A DNA stretch of 64,000 nucleotides from Oscheius sp. JU75. Its lineage: Eukaryota; Nematoda; Chromadorea; Rhabditida; Rhabditidae. The notes beneath the pieces are model-generated. The model was not told where the DNA came from. It did no database searches and saw only the letters and a list, made by a program, of their open reading frames with translations. Numbering within the stretch: the stretch's first letter is position 1; every line of letters starts with the position of its first letter. The translations under genes and the position numbers were made by a program. The stretch is from contig JASJZC010000001.1 in NCBI GenBank assembly GCA_037178855.1, forward strand, positions 1,612,001 through 1,676,000, read 5' to 3'. Below, piece after piece: positions 13,580 through 23,718 of this stretch.

Positions 13580-15495
13580 CTAGACTTCGGGAAAAATGAG
13601 CATAAAACAGACGACGATGAGAATGCCGACGAGGAGGAAGAAGACCTTTGTTAGACGCCCTCCAGGCTTTTCCATTTCGTGCGGGACGACCTCGAATGTC
13701 GTGATGTAGAGGAAGGTCCCGCAGGCGATTCCTAAAGTGTTTGTGGTTTCTAGACGGCACTTCCTCTCTCTGCCTCCTTGGGACCAAAATCTAGAAAAGC
13801 ATACCTTGTAGAACTGACGCTATCACGGCCGCTGTGGCCTTTTTTCCTCCTGAGATGAGATTCATGATGGCTAGACCCCCGAGGCCACCTATTAGTACCT
13901 GAAAATGTGGGTTTGGAAAGACAAAGCCGCATCTCTTCGAAAATCTGTCATTTACCACCTTGGGAACCTCTCCTAAACATTTTTCTTCTCAAAAGAGCTT
14001 ATTAAAAAATTTTGTCAAACATGGGGGTCGAACCCTTGTCGTCTGATTCGTAGTTGCGCCTCTTACCAATACAACAACAAAATTTGGGGCTCTGTAAATT
14101 TGTTTAAAGACCGGAAATCCCAAAGTATAATTGCATATTCTAACTCAGCTCGATAAACTCTACAAAATGGAGCTTTAAAAAAAAGTTAGACCTCGGGCAA
14201 GATCGAACCCCCGTCGTAACTTTTAGTGTCTAGGCCACGGATTCGATCACAGGCGCGCCAAATTTTTCAATAAGCTATTTTGGAAGGCAAAGCGCGGGAA
14301 GGGGTCCCAAGATAAGAAGTTGACAAATTTCCAAGAACATTAGTCCAAACCATACCTGTATACTGAATAGAAGGCCACAGAGAGCTATGTACATGGTGGT
14401 GACGTTGCTCTGTACGAGCCGGACGCCCACACTGAAGCCGACAATGCATTTGTGTAGAATTAGGGCGGCAAATACCTGAAAATTGTGGCATTATTTAGGA
14501 GAATATGGTCAAAGTCTGACTTCTAGAAGCTTCGAAACATCTCCAATAACGGCCAGAGCGACGCCTTCGAACAGGGCGTGGAGGGACAGCGCTCCGACAA
14601 GAAGAAAGGAGCCAAGCTTGGTCTGATCCTCCTCGCTTTCTTCCTCGGTCGAGCTGCCCTGCTCATCGTGGTCGTGGCCGTGGTCATGGAGGCGAATATG
14701 TGTCCGGCCGAAGACGCCGCGCTCCTTCAGATGCAGCACGAACTGTTCGATGAAGAGGACCATGAAGAGACCGGCTATGACGGCTGCTTCGGCTATTGGG
14801 AAGTCAATCTCCACGCCGGCCTTCTCAAAAGATTCGAGGGCTTCTGAATTGGAGGCAATCAGATTAGATAATGTAGAGTTAGGGAAATATGTTTTAAATT
14901 ATCACTGTGTCTCGAGCCTGTGACGTTTTAAGGTCAAGCAGACATGTTATCACTACACTACGGTGGCAAAAAAGAAAAATACGATACATGTACCGATTTG
15001 TAGAGTTTTTCGGGCTGAGTATGCAATAATCATATTAGGGGATTCCGGTCTCCAAAGAAATGTACAGCCCTCCAAAGTTTAGTGAAACTGTTGGTGTATT
15101 GGTAAATGGCGCTATTACAAACCGGACGACTCGGGTTTGATCGCGGACTTTTTCAAAAAACTATTTTGGAAAGAAAAAAAACTTTAAAGAAAGCTAGCAA
15201 ACCTGGTAGCAAATCGAGTAAGCAGGTGGCCAGGAAGACGCCTCCTCCCATCAGAGCCACGTAGGATGTGATGTGGCTGCGAGCCCAGTCGCTCCGTAGA
15301 ACTGTGGCTAGCTGAAATTCAAGGGTTATTCGTTTAAAAAAAACAGCGAACCATGCATGCTGCAAAGGTGAGACCGAAAAGAACTAGGAGTAGAAGCGCT
15401 CTCAGCGAGTCCCGCGCTGGATTTCCATCTTTTAGGGCGCCTTCAAGAGTCATGGCCGGCGCAGAGATGTAATCTAGCCACCTCGCCTTTAGCAT
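13580..15495 (-). CDS. ZIP-family zinc transporter (SLC39A1-3-like)
   Basis: Six coding exons encode an eight-helix ZIP transporter that moves Zn2+ into the cytosol. Helix 1 is LRALLLLVLFGLTFAAC. Helix 2 contains MGGGVFLATCLLDLLP. The helix 3-4 loop is His/acid-rich (HDHGHDHDEQ, then SSTEEESEEDQ). Helix 4 carries the metal-site signature LSLHALFEGVALAV and helix 5 LILHKCIVGFSVGV, both with the expected His and Glu/Lys positions. The protein ends LIVVCFMLIFPEV-stop. The ATG lies 2 nt after a TTTTCAG acceptor, which suggests a trans-spliced 5' end. The closest subfamily is ZIP I (human SLC39A1/2/3); I cannot choose the exact orthologue. SINE copies fill its introns at 13945-14345 and 14905-15215. 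Confidence 0.9.
13945..14345 (-). repeat. Dimeric tRNA-derived SINE, minus orientation, plus a second tail fragment
   Basis: Lies in a ZIP-gene intron. Read on the minus strand from about 14240 down: a tRNA-like end (GGGGGTTCGATCTTGCC), body 1 (TTTTGTAGAGTTTATCGAGC, AGTTAGAATATGC), the second tRNA-like A box (TTGTATTGGTAAGAGGCGC), B box (AGGGTTCGACCCC), then body 2 (AATAAGCTCTTTTGAGAAG, GGTTCCCAAGGTGG). A separate body-2 tail (AATAAGCTATTTTGGAAGG, plus orientation) lies at about 14263-14345, next to it in inverted arrangement. Confidence 0.75.
14905..15215 (+). repeat. Dimeric tRNA-derived SINE
   Basis: Plus-strand copy in a ZIP intron. A degraded first tRNA-like unit is followed by body 1 (ATTTGTAGAGTTTTTCGGGC, GATTCCGGTCTCC), then GTTGGTGTATTGGTAAATGG (A box) and GACTCGGGTTTGATCGCGG (B box), then a short body 2 (AAACTATTTTGGAAAG). 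Same module order as the copies at 19540 and 58935. Confidence 0.72.
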
Positions 15496-16368
15496 GCCTG
15501 AAAAGTTGAAATGTGAGCGGGATAAAAAGGTGACAAGAGGCCGATTGTATACAGGAAGAGGGTGGTTTAGGGATGAGCCATGACAGGGTGAAGATAGAGC
15601 ATTGCGTGGGAAATTTAAAATTTCTGAAATTTTGGGAACTGCACTGCAACCAGCTTTTTGTTTGTAAACAGCAGTGTCTGAGCTGCCTATGCAGAAGACC
15701 ATCCCGAAAGGTCTTAGGCAAGTATTTAGTCGGTTCCGGCCTAAAATCTTCAAAAATACTTTGACGACGTTCTGGATTTTTCCACGACTTTGCAAGTCTA
15801 GCTCGGCCCACCGTTTATGTCGGGCACCAAACGTTCAAAAGTTGCTAAAAAAAAAAAAGCATTTCGCTGCCCAGCTATATAATGATGTCAAAACTCTTCT
15901 GAAAGTATTTTCAAGGATTTGATGAAAGAAAAAGAGGTCTAACTCTATCAGATAACCAGCCTCGTTTTGCTTCATAGCTGGAATTCTTAGGAGTAACAAA
16001 GTAAAAAAGAGCAGAGCAGAAAAACTATAGTAAAAAAAATTCTTCACTGATAGACACATCGAGGTTCGATTTTTAACAGCGAGAATCACAGGTTTTCTGC
16101 TGTCTCGAATGTAAATAAACAAAGCACTGAATCATAACTCCACCTTTCCCTTTTCTATCTTGGTGAGAAAATCAACGGACCGAACCGATATAGCTCTAGA
16201 TCCAGCTTAGAGACGAGCTTTATGATAAAAATATACAAATTGCAAAGAGGGTTAATCGATTTGGGGATGGGAATACATAGAAATAGAGGGGGGTAGTCAG
16301 ACTGGCAGTTATATAGGGAAACTCGTAACAGAATAAAGATCACAGAAATATGGAGGAAAACGAGGGTC
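15496..16368. other. Intergenic gap upstream of the ZIP gene
   Basis: About 870 bp between the MCM10 stop and the ZIP start, both on the minus strand. Short open frames occur but have no recognisable protein content. A weak tRNA-like B-box (GAGGTTCGATTTTTAAC) is at about 16060. I see nothing else. Confidence 0.4.
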
Positions 16369-19300
16369 TCAAACATTGACGAATTTTCTTTCCTCACCAC
16401 GCAGCTGGAGCTTCTCGGTCTCGAGGACGACCTTCCTCTCATCACGCATGCCGACCCGCTGCCAGTCGGTCGCTTCACAGCTCTGTAAACGGAAGGAGTT
16501 GATGGTTAGGCTTCAGGGATTCTGTTCAACAAGCTTGGTTATCCACTAGTTTTTGTAAAAGTGGTAAATTATCATTTTGGATATATTTCCCATACCTTTT
16601 ATTCTCTCAAAATAACTTGCTAAAAAAGTTTTTCTCACATGAGCCGAGTAACGGCGCCTTTTACTAGTACACCAAGGTTTCTTTAAGATTTTGAAAGGTT
16701 GTACACAGCTCAAAAACCTCAAAAAACTAACTTTTGACCTCGGGCGAGATCACACGCCTACACCCTCGCGTCATAGTCCTTAATTTCTACAACCGGCCAC
16801 GTACAGACGGCTTCAGATAGGCAGACAGATACGCGGGATCAATAGAAAAAGGAGGTCTCAGTGGCAAGAGTCAGGACAAAAACTTGGATCAACCGATAAC
16901 CGAGCAAACAGTGACGACTCCCAATCACGGCGCACGCTGAATATTCTGTCAAAATGCCAAGGATAGTAGGTCTTCGAGGTCCAGTGTTTGGCTGCGTCCG
17001 TAAATTATAAGTAGGGGTAAAGAAAGCGGATGGAGTCACACAAAAAGAAGACCAGCTGCTCTCTCGAACCCTGTATCCCGTTCTCTTGCACGAGATGACG
17101 AAAATGGTCAGCGTGCGTTAGTCATGTGACCGGATGGTTAGAAAGATTGCAAAATCGGCAAAATTGAGGACTACGAATCAGAGAATCTTATCGGAATTGT
17201 GATAGCAAGCAGACTACGTCTGATAAGCATTGAAATAGGCGGAAATCCCGGGTCAAACCGGCCCGTGGAAGACAAAAAGTCGAGTTAGACCACCGAGTGG
17301 ATTTGAGCCCGGGGTGCTCGGGTCGAAAGCGCGCGCTTTAGCAACACACTAACTCGGCAGAAGGGACTTGAGGCGGACACGACATTTCTTTAACAGAATG
17401 GAGTGAGAGAAAACAGAGGCCTACCTGACAGGGTTTCGTTGGAACGAGGCCGAAGACTGTCGTTCTTTTGGAACAGGAACCGCACTTGTAGAATCTCTTC
17501 TCGGCCTGATGCCTTGTAACCGGGTGACCCTGCTGCATACAGTATTCGGCTTGGTGCTGCGAGGTGTAATTGCACTTAATTTTGCGTTTTTCCCTCGTAA
17601 AATATCATTCAGTACCTTTTTGCACGTGACGACTTTGACATCCTTTATGGCCATGCAGTTCGTGGTAAAGGATTCGACCTTTTCCTTCGAAGCCATCCCA
17701 TTGAAATAGCGCTCTTCCGCCGTCTTTTCCTCATTTTTGGCTTCGTCGTCGTGCAGACTCTTCTTCTTGAGCAGCTTTTCGATTTCTTCCTTGTTTGTGA
17801 TGGATCCGAGCTGACGTCTCTTTGTCGGAGTCCCTCCGCCGTCGCCATCATCTGTACTCGGTCTTTTCAGCCCGGGTCTCTTCTGCTTCAAGATGGCGAT
17901 GGCTCTCAGTCGGGCAGCTTCGGCCTCGGCATCTTTGGATCCTTTTCGGCTCGCCGCAGGTTTTCCCAGATCTATTGAGGGGCCACGGAGTCCAAAACCG
18001 AGCTTGGGAGCCCGGTTGATGGCTGCCTCCTGTTTTTCGGCCTGGAAATTTTCATATTATGGTCGTTTCTCCAAATCAGTCTACTTTTAGGAGGCCTATT
18101 TCCTAAAAATGCAGCGTACTTTGGCTATTCTCATTGGGTTCTATTTCCTTTATCGAATGAAACCTAACGAAAGAGTGCTGATTACGCCCCATTTTTTTTA
18201 GTAAACAAGTCTCGCAACAAACGCCTAGCTCGTACCTCCTGCTTCTGAATGAAATTGGCCATCGAGGCATGGCGTTTTTTGAACTCTTTCTCCTCCGGTC
18301 CGTTGTTCTTTCGGGCCTCCAGCAGCTGCAGATTCCTCGCGCCGGGAAGGTTTGAACGTTCGGCTATCATCTGCTTCAACTGCTCCTTCTCCTCGGCTTT
18401 CGTGACGACTTTTCCGTCCAGCGGTTTTGCCACCAACCCCGCCGTGATCTTCATCGTTCCACTCGCGTTCAGTGTGGCAGATGGCTGTGGGAGAGACGGT
18501 CGGGCGGGTCTGAAAACTTTTTGCTGGGGCCGGACACGATTTGTTCTCATAAAAATTAGTGAAGAAAAACTTTTCATCTTCGGAGATTCGAACCCTCTAC
18601 CAACTTTCCTCAAACGAACGCTTTACCACTAGGCCAAAAGTGTAAACATTTGAATTTGAATGAAATTTGAGATCTTTAAAATACCAATGAAGCAGTTGGT
18701 GTCTTGCTAAGAGGCTCTAGTACGGGTTCGATCCCCGTGGATGACTAACATTTTTCATAAGCTATTGTGTGATGGAAAGGGTCCTAAGATGAGTCTTACC
18801 GCGTGGCTCAGTGGATAAGAAGGCGAACTGACACCAAGGCTCTATCTCGACACTCCAAAAAAAGTGTTATTAGCATAGCTCACGCGGTAAGAGGTCGGAC
18901 TATGAGCTAAACGATCCGGGTTCGATCCCGGTAGATGGCAAATGACGGTAAAAACGAACTTATAGGACATGAGAGCTGGTATCTGATGGGCGGTGGATCT
19001 TTTGGTCACGGCACTGACATTGTTGAAGACGCCACGTTTTGAAGACAGCTTACGGGCCTCGCTCATTACGTGATAGACACAGTAGTCCGAGCTGTCGACG
19101 TTGACAAAATTCGAGCATGGGGCCCCGTTCTGACAGACGCTCTTGCAGTGACCATAGCTCAGACACTGGCCAATCTCGATGACCTGGCTTCGCTTGGAGA
19201 CTTTCAGCGTGAGGGGTTCTTAAAAAGGTGAGATTTTTTTCTTGACGGGAAAGTTGAAAAACCTTTAGAATTGGTGGCCTGTTCGCCAAACTGGGGGCCG

Positions 19301-20472
19301 ACGAGGGCTACGGTGCTGCCGGCCTGCAGCTTCCAGTATTCCTTGCAGGCTTCGCCGAAGAGGAGCAACTTAACCGACTTGTCTTGACAGTTCTTGAGGT
19401 CATGCAGCTTCCAGATGAGGTACTCGTTGCCGTTGGCGCTCTTCTTCATCTCACCCTTCTCCACTATCACTCCCATCGTGACAAAGACTTCTAAAAGACA
19501 CAATGTACTTCAAATTGTTTGAAACCGACAGACTGTAGCCTATTCTAGACGCGAGAGACCACGGTTCGATCCCGCCCGATGTCAAAATCGTTTATAAAAT
19601 ACCATTTTATAGATTCTTTTGAGCTGAGTAAGAATATACAATCATGCTCAAGGATTATCGTTCTCCAAACGAAGTTACAGCACTTCAAAGTTTTAGAGAA
19701 ACAGTTGGTGCATTGGTAATAGGCGCCGCTACGAAACAGACGAGCAGGGTTCGATTCCAGCGGGTTAGAAACTTGTTCGGCAAACTAATTTGAGAAAAGA
19801 GGCATGAGAAAGCGTCCAAGAGGAGAGAAGTTGCCAGATTTGGAAGAAACTAAGCCCCAAAGAGGGACAGACAATCTTATTGACTCCAAAATTTACCTTT
19901 TTGGTCCTTGTGAAGATATAGCTGCATGAGTCGGACCTTTTTCATGTCTTCTGTCAGACTCTCGAAGGACAATGAGCTGACTTTTGGCGTTTTGACCTTC
20001 AAGGCAAAGAAGCTATCGTAGGCTGTCACGACTGGGGCAGCTGGAGCAGCTGTTTCTGCCTTTTTTATTCCCAGCATGGGCTTCTTCGGAGCCTCCACGA
20101 TCATCTCTGACAGCTTCGGCTTGACAGGAGAGACGGTTCTAGACGGCAGCTGGCACACGTCGCGTGCTTCCTGTTCCGTCAATGTGAGTCGTTTTTCGTC
20201 TTCTGGCTCGACGAGCGACGTCGAACAATCCTCATCCGCCTCGTCTATCGAGTCCAGAGTCGAGCTTTGTGTATTGTCCGCCATCGTGTAGAAGGTGTCG
20301 TTTGCTGTGGTGTCCATTGTCCTGGAATAAGGTTCACCATTCTGAAAAGTGAAAAATCGAACCTGTTTACGGTACGATCCTGCCTGCAAGTGAAAAACGT
20401 GTCGTCGGCCTCGTCATCTTCCGAATCACTGGCCAGTGCCAGGAATCCGGACAGCTTATCTTCTTCGGCCAT
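16369..20472 (-). CDS. MCM10: Replication initiation factor MCM10
   Basis: MCM10 binds the CMG helicase and single-stranded DNA and is needed to start replication forks. In order: an acidic N-terminus (MAEEDKLSGFLALASDSED), a Ser/Thr-rich linker, the OB fold (19490-19275, with VIVEKGEMKKS, LLLFGEACKEYWK, GSTVALVGPQFG), the CCCH zinc finger (near 19060-19190: CKSVCQNGAPC then YCVYHV), a linker with IAERSNLPGARN, GLRGPSIDLG and a KRP-type basic run, and the C-terminal zinc domain (near 17400-17640: EYCMQQGHPVTRHQ, KRFYKCGSCSKRT). It ends with GMRDERKVVLETEKLQLRG and stops at 16369. A TTTTCAG acceptor lies 4 nt before the ATG. Introns at 16555-16800 and 19540-19862 carry SINE copies. Complete as far as I can see. 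Confidence 0.92.
16555..16800 (-). repeat. tRNA-derived SINE, minus orientation
   Basis: In the last MCM10 intron. Minus-strand order: first tRNA-like end (near 16790-16735, GCCCGAGGTCAAAAGTTAG side), a shortened body 1, second A box (GGTGTACTAGTAAAAGGCGC near 16670), body 2 with AGCAAGTTATTTTGAGAG and a GGTATGGGAAATAT tail. Diverged but collinear with the other copies. Confidence 0.6.
17280..17365 (-). repeat. tRNA-like module (different type)
   Basis: Minus strand reads TGCCGAGTTAGTGTGTTGCT (A-box-like) and then GGGCTCAAATCCACTCGG (B-box-like), about 75 bp apart end to end, inside an MCM10 intron. No convincing full cloverleaf, so a decayed or SINE-embedded tRNA-like unit rather than a gene. 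Confidence 0.45.
18575..18800. repeat. Pair of tRNA-like modules, one per strand
   Basis: On the minus strand at about 18640-18580: TGGCCTAGTGGTAAAGCG (A box) and GAGGGTTCGAATCTCCG (B box). On the plus strand at about 18690-18800: a short SINE copy with CAGTTGGTGTCTTGCTAAG, ACGGGTTCGATCCCCGTGG and the body-2 piece CATAAGCTATTGTGTGATGG. Both lie in one MCM10 intron. Confidence 0.6.
18868..18950 (+). repeat. tRNA-like module of the 'GCATAGCTCA' type
   Basis: AGCATAGCTCACGCGGTAAG, then GGACTATGAGCTAAACGATC and CGGGTTCGATCCCGGTAG. Near-copies occur at about 25825-25970 and 47495-47570. The A and B boxes are strong, but there is no clear acceptor stem, so I do not call it a tRNA gene. Confidence 0.55.
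19540..19862 (+). repeat. Full-length dimeric tRNA-derived SINE (clearest copy)
   Basis: Module order: first tRNA-like B box (CCACGGTTCGATCCCGCCCG near 19560), body 1 (ACCATTTTATAGATTC, TTGAGCTGAGTAAGAATATAC, TTCTCCAAACGAAG), second A box (GTTGGTGCATTGGTAATAGG near 19691), second B box (GCAGGGTTCGATTCCAGCGG near 19745), body 2 (GCATGAGAAAGCGTCC, AAGTTGCCAGATTTGG, ending near TAAGCCCC). It occupies most of an MCM10 intron and is about 320 bp long. Confidence 0.8.
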
Positions 20473-21035
20473 ATTGCTGAAAACTCATTTAGACGCCCAA
20501 TTAGAATGATCAGAAGCTTATAGATAACATTAGGCTTTTATGGACTCTTTTTAAAGCATGACAACCCAAAAAACGAAAGAGGCGAAGAAAGCGAAAGAAA
20601 CGCGACACGACCCCAGTCCTTTGTTTTTGACAGGCAATTTTTGGGTAGTTCTACGCCCCGGAATTATGTGAGAGTCTTTTCGACATACGGAGAACGTAAA
20701 ATGACAGAAAAACAGCTACGCTAAGAAAAAAATTGCTTGCAAGAAAACTGGAAAGCAACCACAAAATTTGAAAAAGCCGGGCATACGCAAAAGTGCGTCG
20801 GAGATACTAGAAATCAACGACAACTTGCGTATTATTCCACTCTTTTTTCCTATCTTTAGGCTTCTCTTGTTTATCCGTGGTCATTGTAATTTAGTTTTAA
20901 TCGTAACAGACTGTTAGACAAGGTATACATGTAATTGAAGGCATTAGTTACATTAAAATATAGCCAAACTCTTGTTTTTCGCACATAATCTTCCACGGTC
21001 TTCCTTCCTGTGCCAAAAGTTGATTTTGCAGAGGC
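20473..21035. other. Divergent promoter region between MCM10 and POLR1C
   Basis: Head-to-head gap of 563 bp between MCM10 (-) and POLR1C (+). Each start codon is preceded by a polypyrimidine-AG site (MCM10: TTTTCAG; POLR1C: ATTTTGCAG). No TATA box or other motif stands out; this is presumably the shared promoter. Confidence 0.45.
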
Positions 21036-22751
21036 ATGGGCAGGAAAATCAAGCCAGATCCCGAAGATGGACAGGCCCGACGACAGCCGACAGAGGAAAT
21101 ACGAATGGAGGAGGAGCGAGTTCTCAATGTAAGTCATTTTCTCTCGAAGTTTGACCAAACCGTGTTTTGACCTACGACGAATCGTCGGACTACGCCACAA
21201 CGACAAAAAGAGTGAATATTGAGGACGTTTGCAACGATATTGAGGTATTTCGATCTCATTTTGGCTAAAATAGGCTTCAGATTGAAATTGTCAACGAGAA
21301 TGACAGCAAATTAACGCTGGAATTCGACCTGAAAAACGTTGAGGCCCCTATTGCCAATGCTCTTCGACGAGTTCTCATTGCCGAGGTCATTTTTTGTAGT
21401 TTTTTGACAAAAAATCGGATTTAGGTGCCAACAATGGCCTTCGAGAAGATCTACCTCTATCAGAACACGAGCATCATCCAGGACGAGGTTCTCTGTCATC
21501 GCCTGGGCCTCCTGCCCCTTAAAGTTGATCCGCGACTCTTCGAAATGCCACTGACGAAGGTGGTCGGCATCAATGAGGACGTTGATTGTGATGAGGAGCC
21601 GCAGCCCGATCTGGCCCGAAACGTCGTCTTCAATCTGAACATCACGTGCACGAAGAACCGCAATGCCCCGTCGACGGCCACGGAACCCAATCAGCTCTAT
21701 CATCAGAGTTCCGTTTACACGAAGTCCTTCAAATGGATGCCGGCCGAGGGACAGGAAGAACAGTTCGGGGATGATCCACCCCGGATGGTTCATGATGACA
21801 TTCTCGTGGCCAAAATGCGCCCGGGACAGCAGATCGAGGCCAGTTGTCATGCTGTCAAGGGAATTGGTCGAGATCATGCCAAGTTCAGTCCGGTCGCGAC
21901 TGCCAGCTATAGGTTTGTTTTTTGGATCGCAGTTCATAACTGTTTGCTGGCATTCCATCTGTCATTTTCACCGGCTTCGTCCTATTTTCACGTCAGGAAA
22001 TTAGCCTTCATCCTGACTTTGACAGCATTTGTCAAGTTTACAGCGTGTTCCTTCTATAGCTCCCCTGTCAAATAGTCGCTGTTATTCGACTCACCGTTTG
22101 TTCTTTACAGCCGTCATCTCCTTACCATGCCCCTTCTACATTTTCCTCTCATCTTGCCTACGTCTCTTTCACCTTGTCCTTTTGTCATCCATTGCTCCGT
22201 CACAATATTTTGCTTTGTAGCTATTGGCTAATTTTTCGTCGAAATATTTGCTACAGCTGTTTCACGCGATTAAAGAAGCATGCTGTCCCGTTTTTCAACA
22301 TCGTATTTTCCAGACTTCTTCCCACAATCCGTCTGACCAAGCCCGTCACTGGAGAGGCTGCTTACCGCCTCCAGGACTGCTTCAGCAAGGGAGTCATCGA
22401 CGTGGTTCAGAAACGAGGTCCGCCTCCATCTAATTCGATAAAAACGTCTTTTTCTAGGTGAAGAAACAGCTGTGGTCGTGGATGCTCGTCGCGATACCTG
22501 CAGCCGAAATGTGTTCCGTCACGAGGATCTGGCCCAGTGTGTCGAGCTCGGCAAGAAGAAAAATCACTTCATTTGTAAGTTTCGCGCTTGTTTTTTCAAA
22601 AAATTTTGACGTCATTTTAGTCTCCGTGGAATCGACTGGTGCTCTGGAATCTGCCGTGCTCGTCGTGGAAGCCTGCAAAGTGATGGAAAAGAAGTGCGAC
22701 TCGCTTCAGCAGAATGTCAACGATCTTTTTGTCGCTCTCCTCCAGGGATAG
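21036..22751 (+). CDS. POLR1C: RNA polymerase I and III subunit RPAC1 (AC40)
   Basis: Alpha-like subunit shared by RNA polymerases I and III; pairs with POLR1D to nucleate assembly. Recognised from ALRRVLIAEVPTMAFEKIY, NTSIIQDEVLCHRLGLLP, DPNELY-like EPNQLYHQSSVYTKSFKW, HDDILVAKMRPGQ, HAVKGIGRDHAKFSPVATAS and HFIFSVESTGALESAVLV. These match the RPAC1 branch and not RPB3. Exons join through small introns (for example 36 bp ending TAGGCTTCAG before IEIVNEND) and one 400-bp intron near 21912-22311. Stop at 22749-22751, AATAAA at 22804-22809. The first-exon junction near 21126-21175 does not splice cleanly; see findings. Confidence 0.9.
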
Positions 22752-23718
22752 ACCCCTCCTCTTATCTCACCATTGTTATTGTTATGTTTTATGTTGTTGA
22801 CCGAATAAATCGTTCTTTTTGGCATTTTTAACCACGAAAAAGGGGTTCCAAGCCCAAAATTGGTTCCTGGCCCTAGTTTCTGCTCTTTAGGTGCTTGTAG
22901 AGTGCCCTGTCCTTTGTTTACACAGCTACAATCCCTTGCCACATAAGCACACGTAGTCTTAGGCTCAGCGGTCAGGAGCAGAGCTAATTGGAGCGGTTTT
23001 AGGTTGCGGAAAATGGCTTCTAATTGTCTCAACTTGGCTTATTTTCGCCCTCCTATTGTTAAAAACTATCCCTGTTTCTACAGGTATCTGTTTCGTCCAG
23101 TTTTGTGTGCATTTCCTTCGCGTAGCCATCTTTTTTTTCTGTTTTTTTTTGCCTTCAGCTGTCGAAAACGGCTTTTTGTTGCGTAGTTCTTTCGAATCCC
23201 GCGAACTGAGCCGTCTCCTGCCATTGAGACCGTCATTTTGACCTCAGACAAATTTTCGCCGCGTTTTTGTCTGCTTCCAAGCTCACACGAACAGTACTGC
23301 TCTTGACAACTTTCGCTGTAATGTTTTGGTGCATATTCCTGCTTTTTTAGTCCGAAGAAGTGCCTCGTCATGAAGCAACTATTTCCTTGAAGTCAGGATC
23401 TTACTTGTTGTCTACAAAAAACGTTTTCGCTAGGTTTCGGCACCGCATTTTATCCTTTTTCCACCACTGAAACGAGTTAGTATTTGAGATGTTTGGTGTT
23501 CTTGGTTCTTTGACGTTCCCTAAATTTAGAAGTTTATAAGCTAACCACAGTCCGGTTTTTTGCTCCTATAAGTCGCTTTTTACTGGTTTCGGTCTCTATG
23601 AGTGGCTATCTTCTCCCAATGGCAATTTCATGACTCACCGGATGCAACATAGTTTCCTTTTTTTTTAAATTTCGTCTCTTAATCAATATACGCCCCATCA
23701 AGCCAAAAAATCTTCAGA
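22752..23718. other. Intergenic gap before the cyclophilin gene
   Basis: 967 bp, AT- and pyrimidine-rich. After the POLR1C poly(A) signal I see no coding sequence, RNA gene or repeat copy that I can support. It presumably holds the cyclophilin promoter. Confidence 0.4.

Noticed and set aside
15443-15811. Extra coding exon upstream of the ZIP start
   Set aside because: No family similarity, and the chosen ATG follows a trans-splice-type acceptor; treated as upstream sequence.
21036-22751. RNA polymerase II subunit RPB3
   Set aside because: The alpha-like fold is shared, but NTSIIQDEVLCHRLGLLP, HDDILVAKMRPGQ and HAVKGIGRDHAKFSP fit RPAC1/POLR1C.
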